From: Lachnoclostridium sp. An138 | GTDB taxonomy: Bacteria > Bacillota > Clostridia > Lachnospirales > Lachnospiraceae | DNA length: 52,648 bases | Reading direction: 5' to 3' | Assembly: GCF_002160765.1 (NCBI RefSeq) | Contig: NZ_NFLF01000022.1 | Location: 1 to 52,648, forward strand | In this document: piece by piece, positions 41,635-49,567 of the stretch | How the letters are laid out: every line of letters begins with the position of its first letter | How positions within the stretch are numbered: the first letter of the stretch is position 1 | Translations under genes and position numbers: made by a program | The notes under the pieces: generated by a model | Database searches by the model: none | Told to the model about the DNA's origin: nothing | The model's input: only the letters and a program-made list of their open reading frames with translations

Positions 41635-43227
41635 TTGTTCAGCAAGGTATTATCGGCCGGAATCAGCGGAGTGGACGCTTATCCGGTCCGGGTGGAGGCG
41701 GACGTAAGCGAGGGCCTGCCTCAGTTTCTGATGGTAGGATATCTGGCATCCGAGGTAAAGGAAGCGGGAGACCGGGTGCGGACGGCGCTTAAAAATACGG
41801 GATATCCCCTGCCGGCCAGGAGAATCACCGTAAATCTGGCCCCGGCTGGCGTGCGTAAGGCAGGCTCCCGGTTTGATCTGGCTGTAGCGGCGGCTGTGCT
41901 GGCTTCCATGCAGAAGGTTCCGGCAGAGAATCTGAAGGGGCTCATGATCGCGGGCGAGCTGAGTCTGAGCGGACAGGTGCTGGGAATTCCCGGCGTGCTG
42001 GCCCTGGCGGAGGCTGCCAGAGCGGCAGGCGCCGGAAGATGTATCGTGCCCGTGGCGAACGCGCGGGAGGGAGCCCTGATACAGGAAGTGGAGGTAATAG
42101 GCGTCTCGGATCTTGCGGAGCTGATCGAGCTGCTGCGCCATCCGAAACTGGGGAAAAGGACGGTAGTGGACGGCAGCAGACTGCTGGAGCAGGGCGTGCA
42201 GACTCTGGAGGAAGATTTTGCGCAGATCCGGGGGCAGAAGGCTGTGAAGAGGGCTGCGGAGATCGCCGCCGCCGGCATGCACAATTTTCTGATGATTGGT
42301 CCGCCGGGTTCGGGAAAGACCATGGTAGCCCGGAGAATTCCCGGAATTCTGCCATCTTTAAGTCTTCGGGAAAGTCTGAAAATCACAAAGATTTACAGTG
42401 TGGCGGGACTTCTGCCGCCTGAAGAGCCTCTCGTTGCCCGAAGGCCCTTTCGGGCTCCCCATCATACGACCACGGCAGAGGCGATGGCGGGAGGAGGAAG
42501 GCTTCCGCTGCCCGGAGAGATCTCTTTAAGCTCCGGCGGCATTCTGTTTCTGGATGAGCTGCCGGAATTCCGCCGCCCGGCCCTGGAGATTTTAAGGCAG
42601 CCGCTGGAGGAACACAGAGTCTGTGTATCCAGGACTGCGGGGACTTATGTGTTTCCGGCTGATTTTATGCTGGTGGCGGCCATGAATCCCTGTGCCTGCG
42701 GATATTATCCGGACAGAACCCGCTGCAGCTGCGCTCCCCGGGAGATATCCCGGTATCTGGGCCGTTTAAGCCAGCCTCTGCTTGACCGGATCGATATCTG
42801 TATGCAGGTGCCGAAGCTTTCCTATGAGGAACTGCAGGAAGACGGAAGTGAAGAAAGTACGGAAGAGAGCGGGGCAGAAAGTATGGCGGAAAGTACAGCG
42901 GAAAGTACGGCGGAGATCCGAAAACGGGTGGAAAAGGCTCATCAGATTCAGAAGGAGCGCTTCCGGGGAATGGCGGCCTGCTTCAACTCCCGCCTGAATG
43001 TACGGGATACGGAAAAATTCTGCCGGCTGGGGCTTGCGGAGAAAGAATTGCTCCGGCAGGCTTTTGACAGACTGTCCTTAAGCGCCCGGGCCTATCACAG
43101 GCTGCTGCGGACGGCCAGGACCATAGCGGATCTGGCAGGAGAAGAAAAAGTGCGGGAAGAACATATTCTGGAGGCTCTGGGATACCGTCCGCCGGAGCGC
43201 GGCGAATGGCTGAAGGAGGTATACTGA
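41635..43227 (+). CDS. comM: YifB/ComM-family AAA ATPase (Mg chelatase-like)
   Basis: A 530-residue protein. The N-terminal ChlI-like domain (GVDAYPVRVEADVSEGLPQF) precedes an AAA+ core with Walker A GPPGSGKTM and Walker B ILFLDELPEF. Sensor motif AAMNPCACGYYPD and a C-terminal helical domain follow. ComM is a hexameric helicase assisting branch migration of incoming DNA in transformation. TTG 41635 with GGAAGG is preferred; the ATG at 41611 sits directly against its GGAGGG and adds eight basic residues not seen in the family. An acidic Glu/Ser/Ala repeat insertion precedes the C-terminal domain. Confidence 0.93.
   Translation: MFSKVLSAGISGVDAYPVRVEADVSEGLPQFLMVGYLASEVKEAGDRVRTALKNTGYPLPARRITVNLAPAGVRKAGSRFDLAVAAAVLASMQKVPAENLKGLMIAGELSLSGQVLGIPGVLALAEAARAAGAGRCIVPVANAREGALIQEVEVIGVSDLAELIELLRHPKLGKRTVVDGSRLLEQGVQTLEEDFAQIRGQKAVKRAAEIAAAGMHNFLMIGPPGSGKTMVARRIPGILPSLSLRESLKITKIYSVAGLLPPEEPLVARRPFRAPHHTTTAEAMAGGGRLPLPGEISLSSGGILFLDELPEFRRPALEILRQPLEEHRVCVSRTAGTYVFPADFMLVAAMNPCACGYYPDRTRCSCAPREISRYLGRLSQPLLDRIDICMQVPKLSYEELQEDGSEESTEESGAESMAESTAESTAEIRKRVEKAHQIQKERFRGMAACFNSRLNVRDTEKFCRLGLAEKELLRQAFDRLSLSARAYHRLLRTARTIADLAGEEKVREEHILEALGYRPPERGEWLKEVY
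42874..42909 (+). repeat. 12-base tandem microrepeat inside comM
   Basis: Three units of GCGGAAAGTACG type at 42874, 42886 and 42898 encode repeated Ala-Glu-Ser-Thr/Met. They lengthen a loop that is short in most ComM proteins. Confidence 0.85.
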
Positions 43228-44349
43228 ATGGGAAAACCGGATAGAGAGATGGAACAATACTGGCACTGGTTCTGCGCGCGGCTTTTTTCAGATCCGGCTC
43301 TGGAGCACCGGCTCCTGGAGCGGTTCGGCACACCGGAGGCGGTATATCTGGCAAAAGAGGAGACACTTCTTAAGGCCTTTCCTTCCAATCGGGAAAAACT
43401 TTCCGCTCTCTGCGCGGGCCGGAAAACGTGGGATTTTGAAAAAGAGAGGGAGAGACTTAAGCGCCTGGATGTCCATTTTGTGAGTCTCTCTCATCCGGAT
43501 TATCCGGCCCGGCTGAAAAGAACCGGCAACGCGCCCTGCGGCCTGTTTTTCAGGGGAGGCCTTCCTCAGGATTCGGTTCCTTCTGTGGCAGTGGTCGGGG
43601 CGCGCAGCTGCAGCCCTTATGGCAGGAATGTCTCTTTCTGGTTCGCGCGGGAGCTTGCGGAACGCGGTGTTCAGATCATAAGCGGCATGGCGCGGGGGGT
43701 GGACGGTATAAGCCACAGAGGGGCGTTTGCAGCGGGAGGAAAGACTTTCGGCGTACTGGCAGGGGGCGTGGATATCTGTTATCCGGAGGAAAACAGGGAT
43801 ATCTATATGAGGCTGGAGAGCCAGGGAGGGCTGATTTCCGAAAGCCCGCCGGGCATTCGTCCGCTTACGTTCCTGTTTCCCCAGCGAAATCGTATTTTAA
43901 GCGGTCTCTCAGACGCGGTTCTTATAATAGAAGCAAAAGAGAAAAGCGGCTCTCTTATCACGGCGGACTGCGCTCTGGAGCAGGGCAGGGAGGTTTATGC
44001 GGTTCCGGGGCCCCTGGGAGAACCCTTAAGCGCAGGCTGCCATAACCTTATCCGGCAGGGAGCGGGGCTGGCCGTGTCGCCGGAAAAGCTGCTGGAAGAT
44101 CTTGAGATTTTACCCGGAATTAACATGAAAAATATGCAAAAGAATAAAATTACTCTTGAAAGGTCTGAAAATTTGGTGTATAGTTGTCTACGTTTACAGG
44201 CCCAGAATCTGGGGGAAATCTGTCAGAAGACAGGGCTTTCCCCAGAGGAAGCCTTAAGCGTATTAGCAAAACTGCAGCTGAAGGGATACGCCAGGGAAGT
44301 TTCCAAGAACTATTATACTGTCGTGAAATCAGATTCTGTAAGTATTTAA
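43228..44349 (+). CDS. dprA: DNA-processing protein A
   Basis: A 373-residue DprA that loads RecA onto single-stranded DNA taken up by transformation. The Rossmann-like core has VAVVGARSCSPYG, IISGMARGVDGISHRGA, SEKPPG-like ISESPPGIRP and FPQRNRILSGLSDAVLIIEAK. A C-terminal winged-helix (about 305-365) is present. It starts right after the comM stop, with GGAGGT inside comM. comM and dprA together suggest residual or real competence. Confidence 0.96.
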   Translation: MGKPDREMEQYWHWFCARLFSDPALEHRLLERFGTPEAVYLAKEETLLKAFPSNREKLSALCAGRKTWDFEKERERLKRLDVHFVSLSHPDYPARLKRTGNAPCGLFFRGGLPQDSVPSVAVVGARSCSPYGRNVSFWFARELAERGVQIISGMARGVDGISHRGAFAAGGKTFGVLAGGVDICYPEENRDIYMRLESQGGLISESPPGIRPLTFLFPQRNRILSGLSDAVLIIEAKEKSGSLITADCALEQGREVYAVPGPLGEPLSAGCHNLIRQGAGLAVSPEKLLEDLEILPGINMKNMQKNKITLERSENLVYSCLRLQAQNLGEICQKTGLSPEEALSVLAKLQLKGYAREVSKNYYTVVKSDSVSI

Positions 44350-44435
44350 AGGCAGAAGTATGATGTATAAGGAAGAAAAAGGAGCGCGGCGTCATCCCTG
44401 AAGCAGAGGAAATATCAGAGAAAGAGGAAGGATAT

Positions 44436-46520
44436 ATGGCAAAAAATCTGGTGATCGTAGAGTCTCCGGCCAAGGTGAAGACCATTAAGAAATTCCTGGG
44501 GTCAAACTACGAGGTACTGGCTTCTCAGGGACATGTCCGCGATCTTCCCAAAAGCCAGCTCGGCTTTGACGCGGAGCACGGCTATGAACCCAAGTATATC
44601 ACTATCCGCGGCAAGGGAGAGATTCTGGCGAAGCTTCGTAAGGAAGCGAAAAAAGCTGACAAGATCTATCTGGCTACCGACCCTGACCGTGAAGGGGAAG
44701 CGATTTCCTGGCATCTGTCTCAGGCACTGAATCTTGACGGGAAAAAGGTATATCGAATCACATTCAATGAAATCACCAAAAGCGCAGTCAAGGAATCCTT
44801 AAAACATGCCAGGGAGATTGACATGAACCTGGTGAATGCCCAGCAGGCGCGGCGGATGCTGGACCGCATGGTAGGCTACCGCATCAGTCCGATTCTGTGG
44901 GCAAAGGTAAAGAGGGGATTAAGCGCCGGGCGCGTGCAGTCTGTGGCGTTAAGACTGATTGCGGACCGGGAAGAAGAGATCAACGCCTTTGTGCCGGAGG
45001 AATATTGGACGCTGGACGCGGATTTTCTGGCAGCCGGGGGGAAAAAGCCTCTGCAGGCTCATTTTTATGGCACAAAGTCCGGGAAAATGACTTTGAAATC
45101 CAAAGAAGAGGTAGAGCAGGTTCTGGCCGATCTGGAAGGCGCGTCATATCAGATCAGCGAGGTGAAAAAGGGAGAGAGGGTAAAGAAAGCGCCGCTGCCC
45201 TTTACGACGAGTACACTGCAGCAGGAGGCTTCCAAGACGCTGAACTTCTCCACACAGAAGACCATGAGCGTCGCCCAGCAGCTCTACGAGGGAATTGATA
45301 TCAAAGGAAATGGTACGGTCGGTGTCATCACATATCTGCGTACGGATTCCACCCGTGTGTCTGAGGAGGCTGAGAAAGCGGCAAAGACCTATATCAGTTC
45401 TGTCTATGGAGAAAATTATGTTTCCAAAGGGCAGAATTCCAAAGCATCCGGGAAAAAGATCCAGGATGCCCATGAAGCCATCCGGCCGACGGATCTTTCC
45501 AGAACACCGGCAGCTCTGAAGGATTCACTGACAAGAGAGCAGTTCCGTCTGTATCAGCTGATTTGGAAACGTTTCGCTGCCAGCCAGATGTCAGACGCGG
45601 TCTACGAGACTTCATCTGTGAAGATAGACGGCGGGAAATACCGGTTTACCATGTCAGCTTCCCGGGTATCCTTTGACGGTTTCCTTTCCGTCTATGCCCA
45701 GGATGAAGAAAAGGAAGGTGACAGCCGGATTCTGAAGGGACTGAGCACAGAGACGGAGCTGACGCTGCAGCAGTTTGAGCAGAAGCAGCATTTCACCCAG
45801 CCGCCGGCTCATTATACAGAGGCGGCTCTGGTAAAGACCCTGGAAGAGCTGGGAATCGGGCGCCCCAGCACCTATGCGCCCACGATCACGACGATCCTTG
45901 CGCGCCGCTATGTGGTGAAGGAAAATAAAAACCTGTATCTGACGGAACTGGGTGAGGTCGTCAATAACATGATGAAGCAGGCGTTCCCGAGCATCGTAGA
46001 GACGGATTTCACGGCAAATATGGAAGGACTTCTGGATAAAGTAGAGGAAGGCACGGTCAACTGGAAGACGGTGGTGGAAAATTTCTATCCGGATCTGGAG
46101 TCGGCTGTGGAAGCCGCAGAGAAGGATCTCAAGGAAGTAAAGGTAGAAGACGAGGTCACAGATGTGATCTGCGAAGAGTGCGGACGCCATATGGTAATCA
46201 AATATGGCCCCCACGGCCGATTTCTGGCCTGCCCGGGCTTTCCGGAATGCCGGAATACGAAGCCTTATCTGGAAAAAATCGGCGTGCCCTGTCCCAAGTG
46301 CGGCAGGGATGTGGTCCTGCGCAGAACTAAAAAAGGCCGGAAATATTACGGCTGCGAGAATAATCCGGAATGTGACTTTATGTCCTGGCAGAAACCGTCC
46401 AGAGAGAAATGTCCTGAATGTGGAAGCTATATGGTGGAAAAGGGAAATAAACTGGTCTGCGCCAATGAGACCTGCGGTTATGTGACAACAAAGAGGGAAG
46501 AAGCGAAAACTGGCTCATAA
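44436..46520 (+). CDS. topA: DNA topoisomerase I
   Basis: A 694-residue type IA topoisomerase that relaxes negative supercoils. The Toprim domain has IVESPAKVKTIKKFLG and ATDPDREGEAISWHL. The active tyrosine is Y300 in GVITYLRTDSTRVS. Three C-terminal zinc-ribbon units (CEECG, CPKCG, CPECG) bind single-stranded DNA. Start ATG with AGAAAGAGGAAGG. It follows dprA by 86 bases, as in many Clostridia. Confidence 0.97.
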   Translation: MAKNLVIVESPAKVKTIKKFLGSNYEVLASQGHVRDLPKSQLGFDAEHGYEPKYITIRGKGEILAKLRKEAKKADKIYLATDPDREGEAISWHLSQALNLDGKKVYRITFNEITKSAVKESLKHAREIDMNLVNAQQARRMLDRMVGYRISPILWAKVKRGLSAGRVQSVALRLIADREEEINAFVPEEYWTLDADFLAAGGKKPLQAHFYGTKSGKMTLKSKEEVEQVLADLEGASYQISEVKKGERVKKAPLPFTTSTLQQEASKTLNFSTQKTMSVAQQLYEGIDIKGNGTVGVITYLRTDSTRVSEEAEKAAKTYISSVYGENYVSKGQNSKASGKKIQDAHEAIRPTDLSRTPAALKDSLTREQFRLYQLIWKRFAASQMSDAVYETSSVKIDGGKYRFTMSASRVSFDGFLSVYAQDEEKEGDSRILKGLSTETELTLQQFEQKQHFTQPPAHYTEAALVKTLEELGIGRPSTYAPTITTILARRYVVKENKNLYLTELGEVVNNMMKQAFPSIVETDFTANMEGLLDKVEEGTVNWKTVVENFYPDLESAVEAAEKDLKEVKVEDEVTDVICEECGRHMVIKYGPHGRFLACPGFPECRNTKPYLEKIGVPCPKCGRDVVLRRTKKGRKYYGCENNPECDFMSWQKPSREKCPECGSYMVEKGNKLVCANETCGYVTTKREEAKTGS

Positions 46521-46545
46521 GTCTGGCAAAAGGGAAAAATGTCAG

Positions 46546-46560
46546 AATTTTTTGAAAAAG
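46546..46560. promoter_or_regulatory. CodY-binding box ahead of codY
   Basis: AATTTTTTGAAAAAG matches 12 of 15 positions of the consensus AATTTTCWGAAAATT. It lies just upstream of the codY -35 elements and suggests autoregulation. Confidence 0.55.
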
Positions 46561-46563
46561 TGA

Positions 46564-46600
46564 TTGTAAAATTTGATAGTATGTGTTAAAGTTTTACTAT
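46564..46600 (+). promoter_or_regulatory. codY promoter region
   Basis: Two overlapping candidates: TTGTAA (46564-46569) with TAAAGT (46587-46592) at 17 bases, and TTGATA (46573-46578) with TACTAT (46595-46600) at 16 bases. The leader is about 70 bases. Confidence 0.6.
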
Positions 46601-46675
46601 AGTTAAATCAGCTCTTCTTTGTATGAAAAAAGGGAAGAGACGGTGAATCCGGAGAGATACAGTGGAGGGAATACA

Positions 46676-47449
46676 GTGAGTGTACAATTATTAGACAAGA
46701 CAAGAAAGATCAATAAGCTGCTGCACAACAACAGCTCCAGTAAAGTAGTATTTAACGACATCTGTGAGGTATTGACGGAAATTCTGAATTCAAATATTCT
46801 GGTAATCAGTAAGAAAGGAAAGGTTCTGGGAGCCAGCCGCTGCGAAGGTGTCGAAGAGATACAGGAGCTGATTACCGACAGCGTGGGCGGCCATATTGAC
46901 GAAGCTCTGAATGAGCGGCTCTTGAGTATTCTTTCCACCAAAGAGAATGTAAACCTTCAGACTCTGGGCTTTGTTTCAGAGAATGTAAATGATTATCAGG
47001 CGATCATTACGCCCATCGATATTGCCGGAGAGAGACTGGGAACTCTTTTCCTGTACAAATACAAAGAGCAGTACGACATCGATGATATCATTTTAAGCGA
47101 ATACGGCACCACAGTTGTGGGGCTGGAGATGATGCGTTCTGTGAACGAGGAAAATGAAGAAGAGAAGCGGAAGGTTCAGATTGTGAAGTCCGCCATCAGC
47201 ACGCTGTCTTTCTCGGAGCTGGAAGCTATCACGCATATTTTTGATGAGCTGAAAGGAACAGAAGGCGTGCTTGTGGCAAGTCGTATTGCGGACAGCGTGG
47301 GAATCACCCGCTCTGTCATTGTCAATGCGCTCCGCAAATTTGAAAGTGCAGGCGTTATCGAATCCCGTTCTTCCGGTATGAAGGGAACCTATATCAAGGT
47401 TGTGAACGATGTGGTGTTTGATGAGCTGGCGAAGCTGAAAAAAGCATAG
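46676..47449 (+). CDS. codY: GTP- and branched-chain-amino-acid-sensing regulator CodY
   Basis: A 257-residue global regulator of amino acid and carbon metabolism. The N-terminal GAF domain (LLDKTRKINKLLHNN, VLGASRCEG) senses isoleucine, leucine and valine, and the C-terminal winged helix (ASRIADSVGITRSVIVNALRKFESAGVIESRS) contains the DNA-reading helix. Start GTG 46676 has GGAGGG and yields the normal length. An upstream in-frame ATG would add 19 unrelated residues. It ends before a bidirectional terminator. Confidence 0.96.
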   Translation: MSVQLLDKTRKINKLLHNNSSSKVVFNDICEVLTEILNSNILVISKKGKVLGASRCEGVEEIQELITDSVGGHIDEALNERLLSILSTKENVNLQTLGFVSENVNDYQAIITPIDIAGERLGTLFLYKYKEQYDIDDIILSEYGTTVVGLEMMRSVNEENEEEKRKVQIVKSAISTLSFSELEAITHIFDELKGTEGVLVASRIADSVGITRSVIVNALRKFESAGVIESRSSGMKGTYIKVVNDVVFDELAKLKKA

Positions 47450-47519
47450 AAAGCGCCGGAATCAGAGTTCCGATTCGGGGAAGGCGCAGCGCTGAATGAA
47501 CATTTGAAATAGTAGATAA

Positions 47520-47563
47520 GCAGAAAACGGGCATCTCTCGTCAGGGAGATGCCCGTTTTCTGC
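47520..47563. terminator. Bidirectional terminator between codY and the RpiR-type gene
   Basis: A perfect 18-base stem (47520-47537 with 47546-47563). CGTTTTCTG on either strand provides T-rich sequence in both directions, fitting two convergent genes. Confidence 0.88.
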
Positions 47564-47601
47564 ATGTGTCTGATTTCGTCTGCACAGTATTTTTTCCCCG
47601 C

Positions 47602-48468
47602 TCAGGAAAGCTTCGGCGGCAGATCAGAATCCCCTTTTTGTATATGGGTCCGCACAAGCTGTTTCATACAGTAGTCGTATTGTCTGCTGCTGAAGGCTGT
47701 ATATAGGATATCCACGATATTCAGCTGGGAAATTCGTGAAGACATGGCTCCGTTCCGAAAAAGCGATTCGTTGGCGGCGGTATGAAGAAGGTAATCGGCC
47801 AGCTTGGCCACAGGGGAGGGCGCATAGCGCGTGACGGCAATGCAGGGCGTGCTGTTTTCTTTCAGAGCTTTCTTACATTCGATGACCTCCATGGTCTGCC
47901 CGCCGTAGGAAAAAGCGATACCCACATCCCGGGGCGTGGAATTGCGTGCCATCAGAAGCTGGGAATGCCAGTCCTCATTGACGACGCAGGGCTTATTCAG
48001 GCGCAGAAACTTCAGATAGGTATCCTTTGCAGCCGCCAGGGAGGAGCCCAGACCGAACAGAAGAATGGTATCGCAGTTGATTAACAGATCGACGCAGGCG
48101 GAAAAGGTATCCGGATCCAGAAGCCTCTGGGTGTCATTCAGAGAACGCATGTTGTTGAACGTTACTTTCTCGATGATGGTGCTCATGGAATCGCCGATGT
48201 TGATATTTTCTTCCTGGTGGGCGATATCCTTTCCCAGAACTTCCAGCTCCAAAGACAGGGCGTGGCGGAACTCCCGGTAGCCGGAGAAGCCTATCAGCCG
48301 GCAGACTCTCACAATGCTGGAAGGCGAGGCGTAGGTATTGCGCGCCAGCTCCCGGATAGTGAGGCGGCTGGCCGTCTCCGGATTGGCCAGGATATATTCG
48401 GTGATATTGGCCTCTGTGCTGCTCATGGAACTCTGAGCGTTCCGCAGTTTCAATAGTGCACTATACAT
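47602..48468 (-). CDS. murR: MurR/RpiR-family regulator of MurNAc use
   Basis: A 288-residue regulator with an N-terminal RpiR helix-turn-helix (LTIRELARNTYASPSSIVRVCRLIGFSGY; residues 36-64) and a C-terminal SIS sugar-phosphate domain (LLFGLGSSLAAAKD, IAFSYGGQTMEVIE). Divergent from murQ, so it very likely represses or activates the MurNAc operon, with MurNAc 6-phosphate as the likely ligand. GGAGGTTTTTT lies before the ATG on the reverse strand. Confidence 0.9.
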   Translation of the reverse strand: MYSALLKLRNAQSSMSSTEANITEYILANPETASRLTIRELARNTYASPSSIVRVCRLIGFSGYREFRHALSLELEVLGKDIAHQEENINIGDSMSTIIEKVTFNNMRSLNDTQRLLDPDTFSACVDLLINCDTILLFGLGSSLAAAKDTYLKFLRLNKPCVVNEDWHSQLLMARNSTPRDVGIAFSYGGQTMEVIECKKALKENSTPCIAVTRYAPSPVAKLADYLLHTAANESLFRNGAMSSRISQLNIVDILYTAFSSRQYDYCMKQLVRTHIQKGDSDLPPKLS

Positions 48469-48501
48469 AAAAAACCTCCAAACGTTTGATAGAATATGGG
48501 T

Positions 48502-48567
48502 AAATTATCAAAATACCCCCTCTGTATAAAACATTGTACCATAATTAAGAAGAAATATTGATAATTT
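48502..48567. promoter_or_regulatory. Inverted-repeat operator pair for murR/murQ
   Basis: AAATTATCAA (48502-48511) and TTGATAATTT (48558-48567) are exact reverse complements, with 46 bases between them. The right copy overlaps the murQ -35, and the left one lies downstream of the murR -10. This is the pattern expected for shared repressor sites. Confidence 0.6.
48533..48541 (-). promoter_or_regulatory. Extended -10 promoter of murR
   Basis: On the reverse strand TGGTACAAT, i.e. TG plus -10 TACAAT (48533-48538). A -35 is not convincing. Confidence 0.5.
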
Positions 48568-48586
48568 GTTTGAAAAACATTATAGT
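48558..48586 (+). promoter_or_regulatory. murQ operon promoter
   Basis: TTGATA (48558-48563), a 17-base spacer and TATAGT (48581-48586). A cre-like AAAAAACGTTTTCT follows at 48599-48612, just after the expected start, but lacks the leading TG. Confidence 0.78.
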
Positions 48587-48661
48587 AAATGCACGAAGAA
48601 AAAACGTTTTCTATGAGCTCAGGAAAAACGGGTTTTTAGAAAGGGGGAACTGAAAACGGAA

Positions 48662-49561
48662 CTGAGAAAGTTTACAACAGAAACAAGAAATCCGGATACG
48701 ATGAATCTGGATCAGATGACACCGCTGGAGATTGTCACTGCAATGAACAGAGAGGATCGCAAGGTGCCTGAGGCGGTAGAGAAATGTCTGCCCCAAATCG
48801 CAGAACTGGTTTCCGCGGTGGAAAAGGCATTTATGGAAGGCGGAAGGCTCTTCTATATGGGAGCCGGTACGAGCGGAAGGCTCGGTGTGCTGGATGCGTC
48901 CGAGTGTCCGCCCACCTATGGAGTGCCTGCCGAGATGGTGGTAGGCCTGATTGCGGGCGGAGACATCGCGCTGCGGAATCCCGTGGAAGGCGCGGAAGAT
49001 GACAGGACGCTGGGACGAAAGGATCTGGAGGAGCGGAATCTGACTGCAAAAGATGTGGTGGTAGGAATCGCCGCTTCCGGCCGGACGCCTTATGTTCTGG
49101 GAGGCTTTGAGTATGCGAAGAGCCTGGGCTGCGTGACTGCAGCAGTTTCCTGCAATGTGGGAAGCGCTATCGGACAGGCGGCGGATATCGCCATCGAGGC
49201 AGAGGTAGGACCGGAGGTCCTCACAGGGTCCACCAGACTGAAATCGGGAACGGCTCAGAAGATGATTCTCAATATGATTACAACCGCTTCTATGGTAAGA
49301 ATCGGAAAAGCTTATCAGAACCTGATGATAGATGTGGTGCAGAGCAACGAAAAGCTTCACACCCGCGCTGAGAATATCGCGATGGATGCCACAGGCGTGT
49401 CCAGGGAGGAGGCGCGCCGGGCCATCGACGAAGCGGGCGGCAGCGTCAAGCTGGCGGTGACCATGCTTCTGGCTGAGTGTGATGTGGAAACGGCCAGAGG
49501 ACTGCTGGAGAAGAGCAGGGGGCACGTAAGAGAAGCAATACAGAGTATAAGTAGGAGGTAA
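48662..49561 (+). CDS. murQ: N-acetylmuramic acid 6-phosphate etherase (non-standard start)
   Basis: MurQ splits D-lactate from MurNAc 6-phosphate to give GlcNAc 6-phosphate. The SIS domain has YMGAGTSGRLGVLDASECPPTYG, GEDDR-like EGAEDDRTLG and GIAASGRTPY. The first ATG is 48701, but the codons before it read TTETRNPDT, matching the conserved start of the family (LTTESRN in B. subtilis), so translation must begin earlier. No ATG, GTG or TTG exists in frame back to the stop at 48614. Candidates are CTG 48650, ACG 48656 and CTG 48662. The SD-like AGAAAGGGGG ends at 48647, and its distance favours 48656 or 48662. The start given is therefore approximate. First gene of the cell-wall sugar operon. 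Confidence 0.93.
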   Translation: MRKFTTETRNPDTMNLDQMTPLEIVTAMNREDRKVPEAVEKCLPQIAELVSAVEKAFMEGGRLFYMGAGTSGRLGVLDASECPPTYGVPAEMVVGLIAGGDIALRNPVEGAEDDRTLGRKDLEERNLTAKDVVVGIAASGRTPYVLGGFEYAKSLGCVTAAVSCNVGSAIGQAADIAIEAEVGPEVLTGSTRLKSGTAQKMILNMITTASMVRIGKAYQNLMIDVVQSNEKLHTRAENIAMDATGVSREEARRAIDEAGGSVKLAVTMLLAECDVETARGLLEKSRGHVREAIQSISRR

Positions 49562-49567
49562 CCGGTG

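Noticed and set aside
48599-48612. cre site for CcpA in the murQ leader
   Set aside because: The right half fits but the leading TG is missing. Kept only as a remark in the promoter entry.
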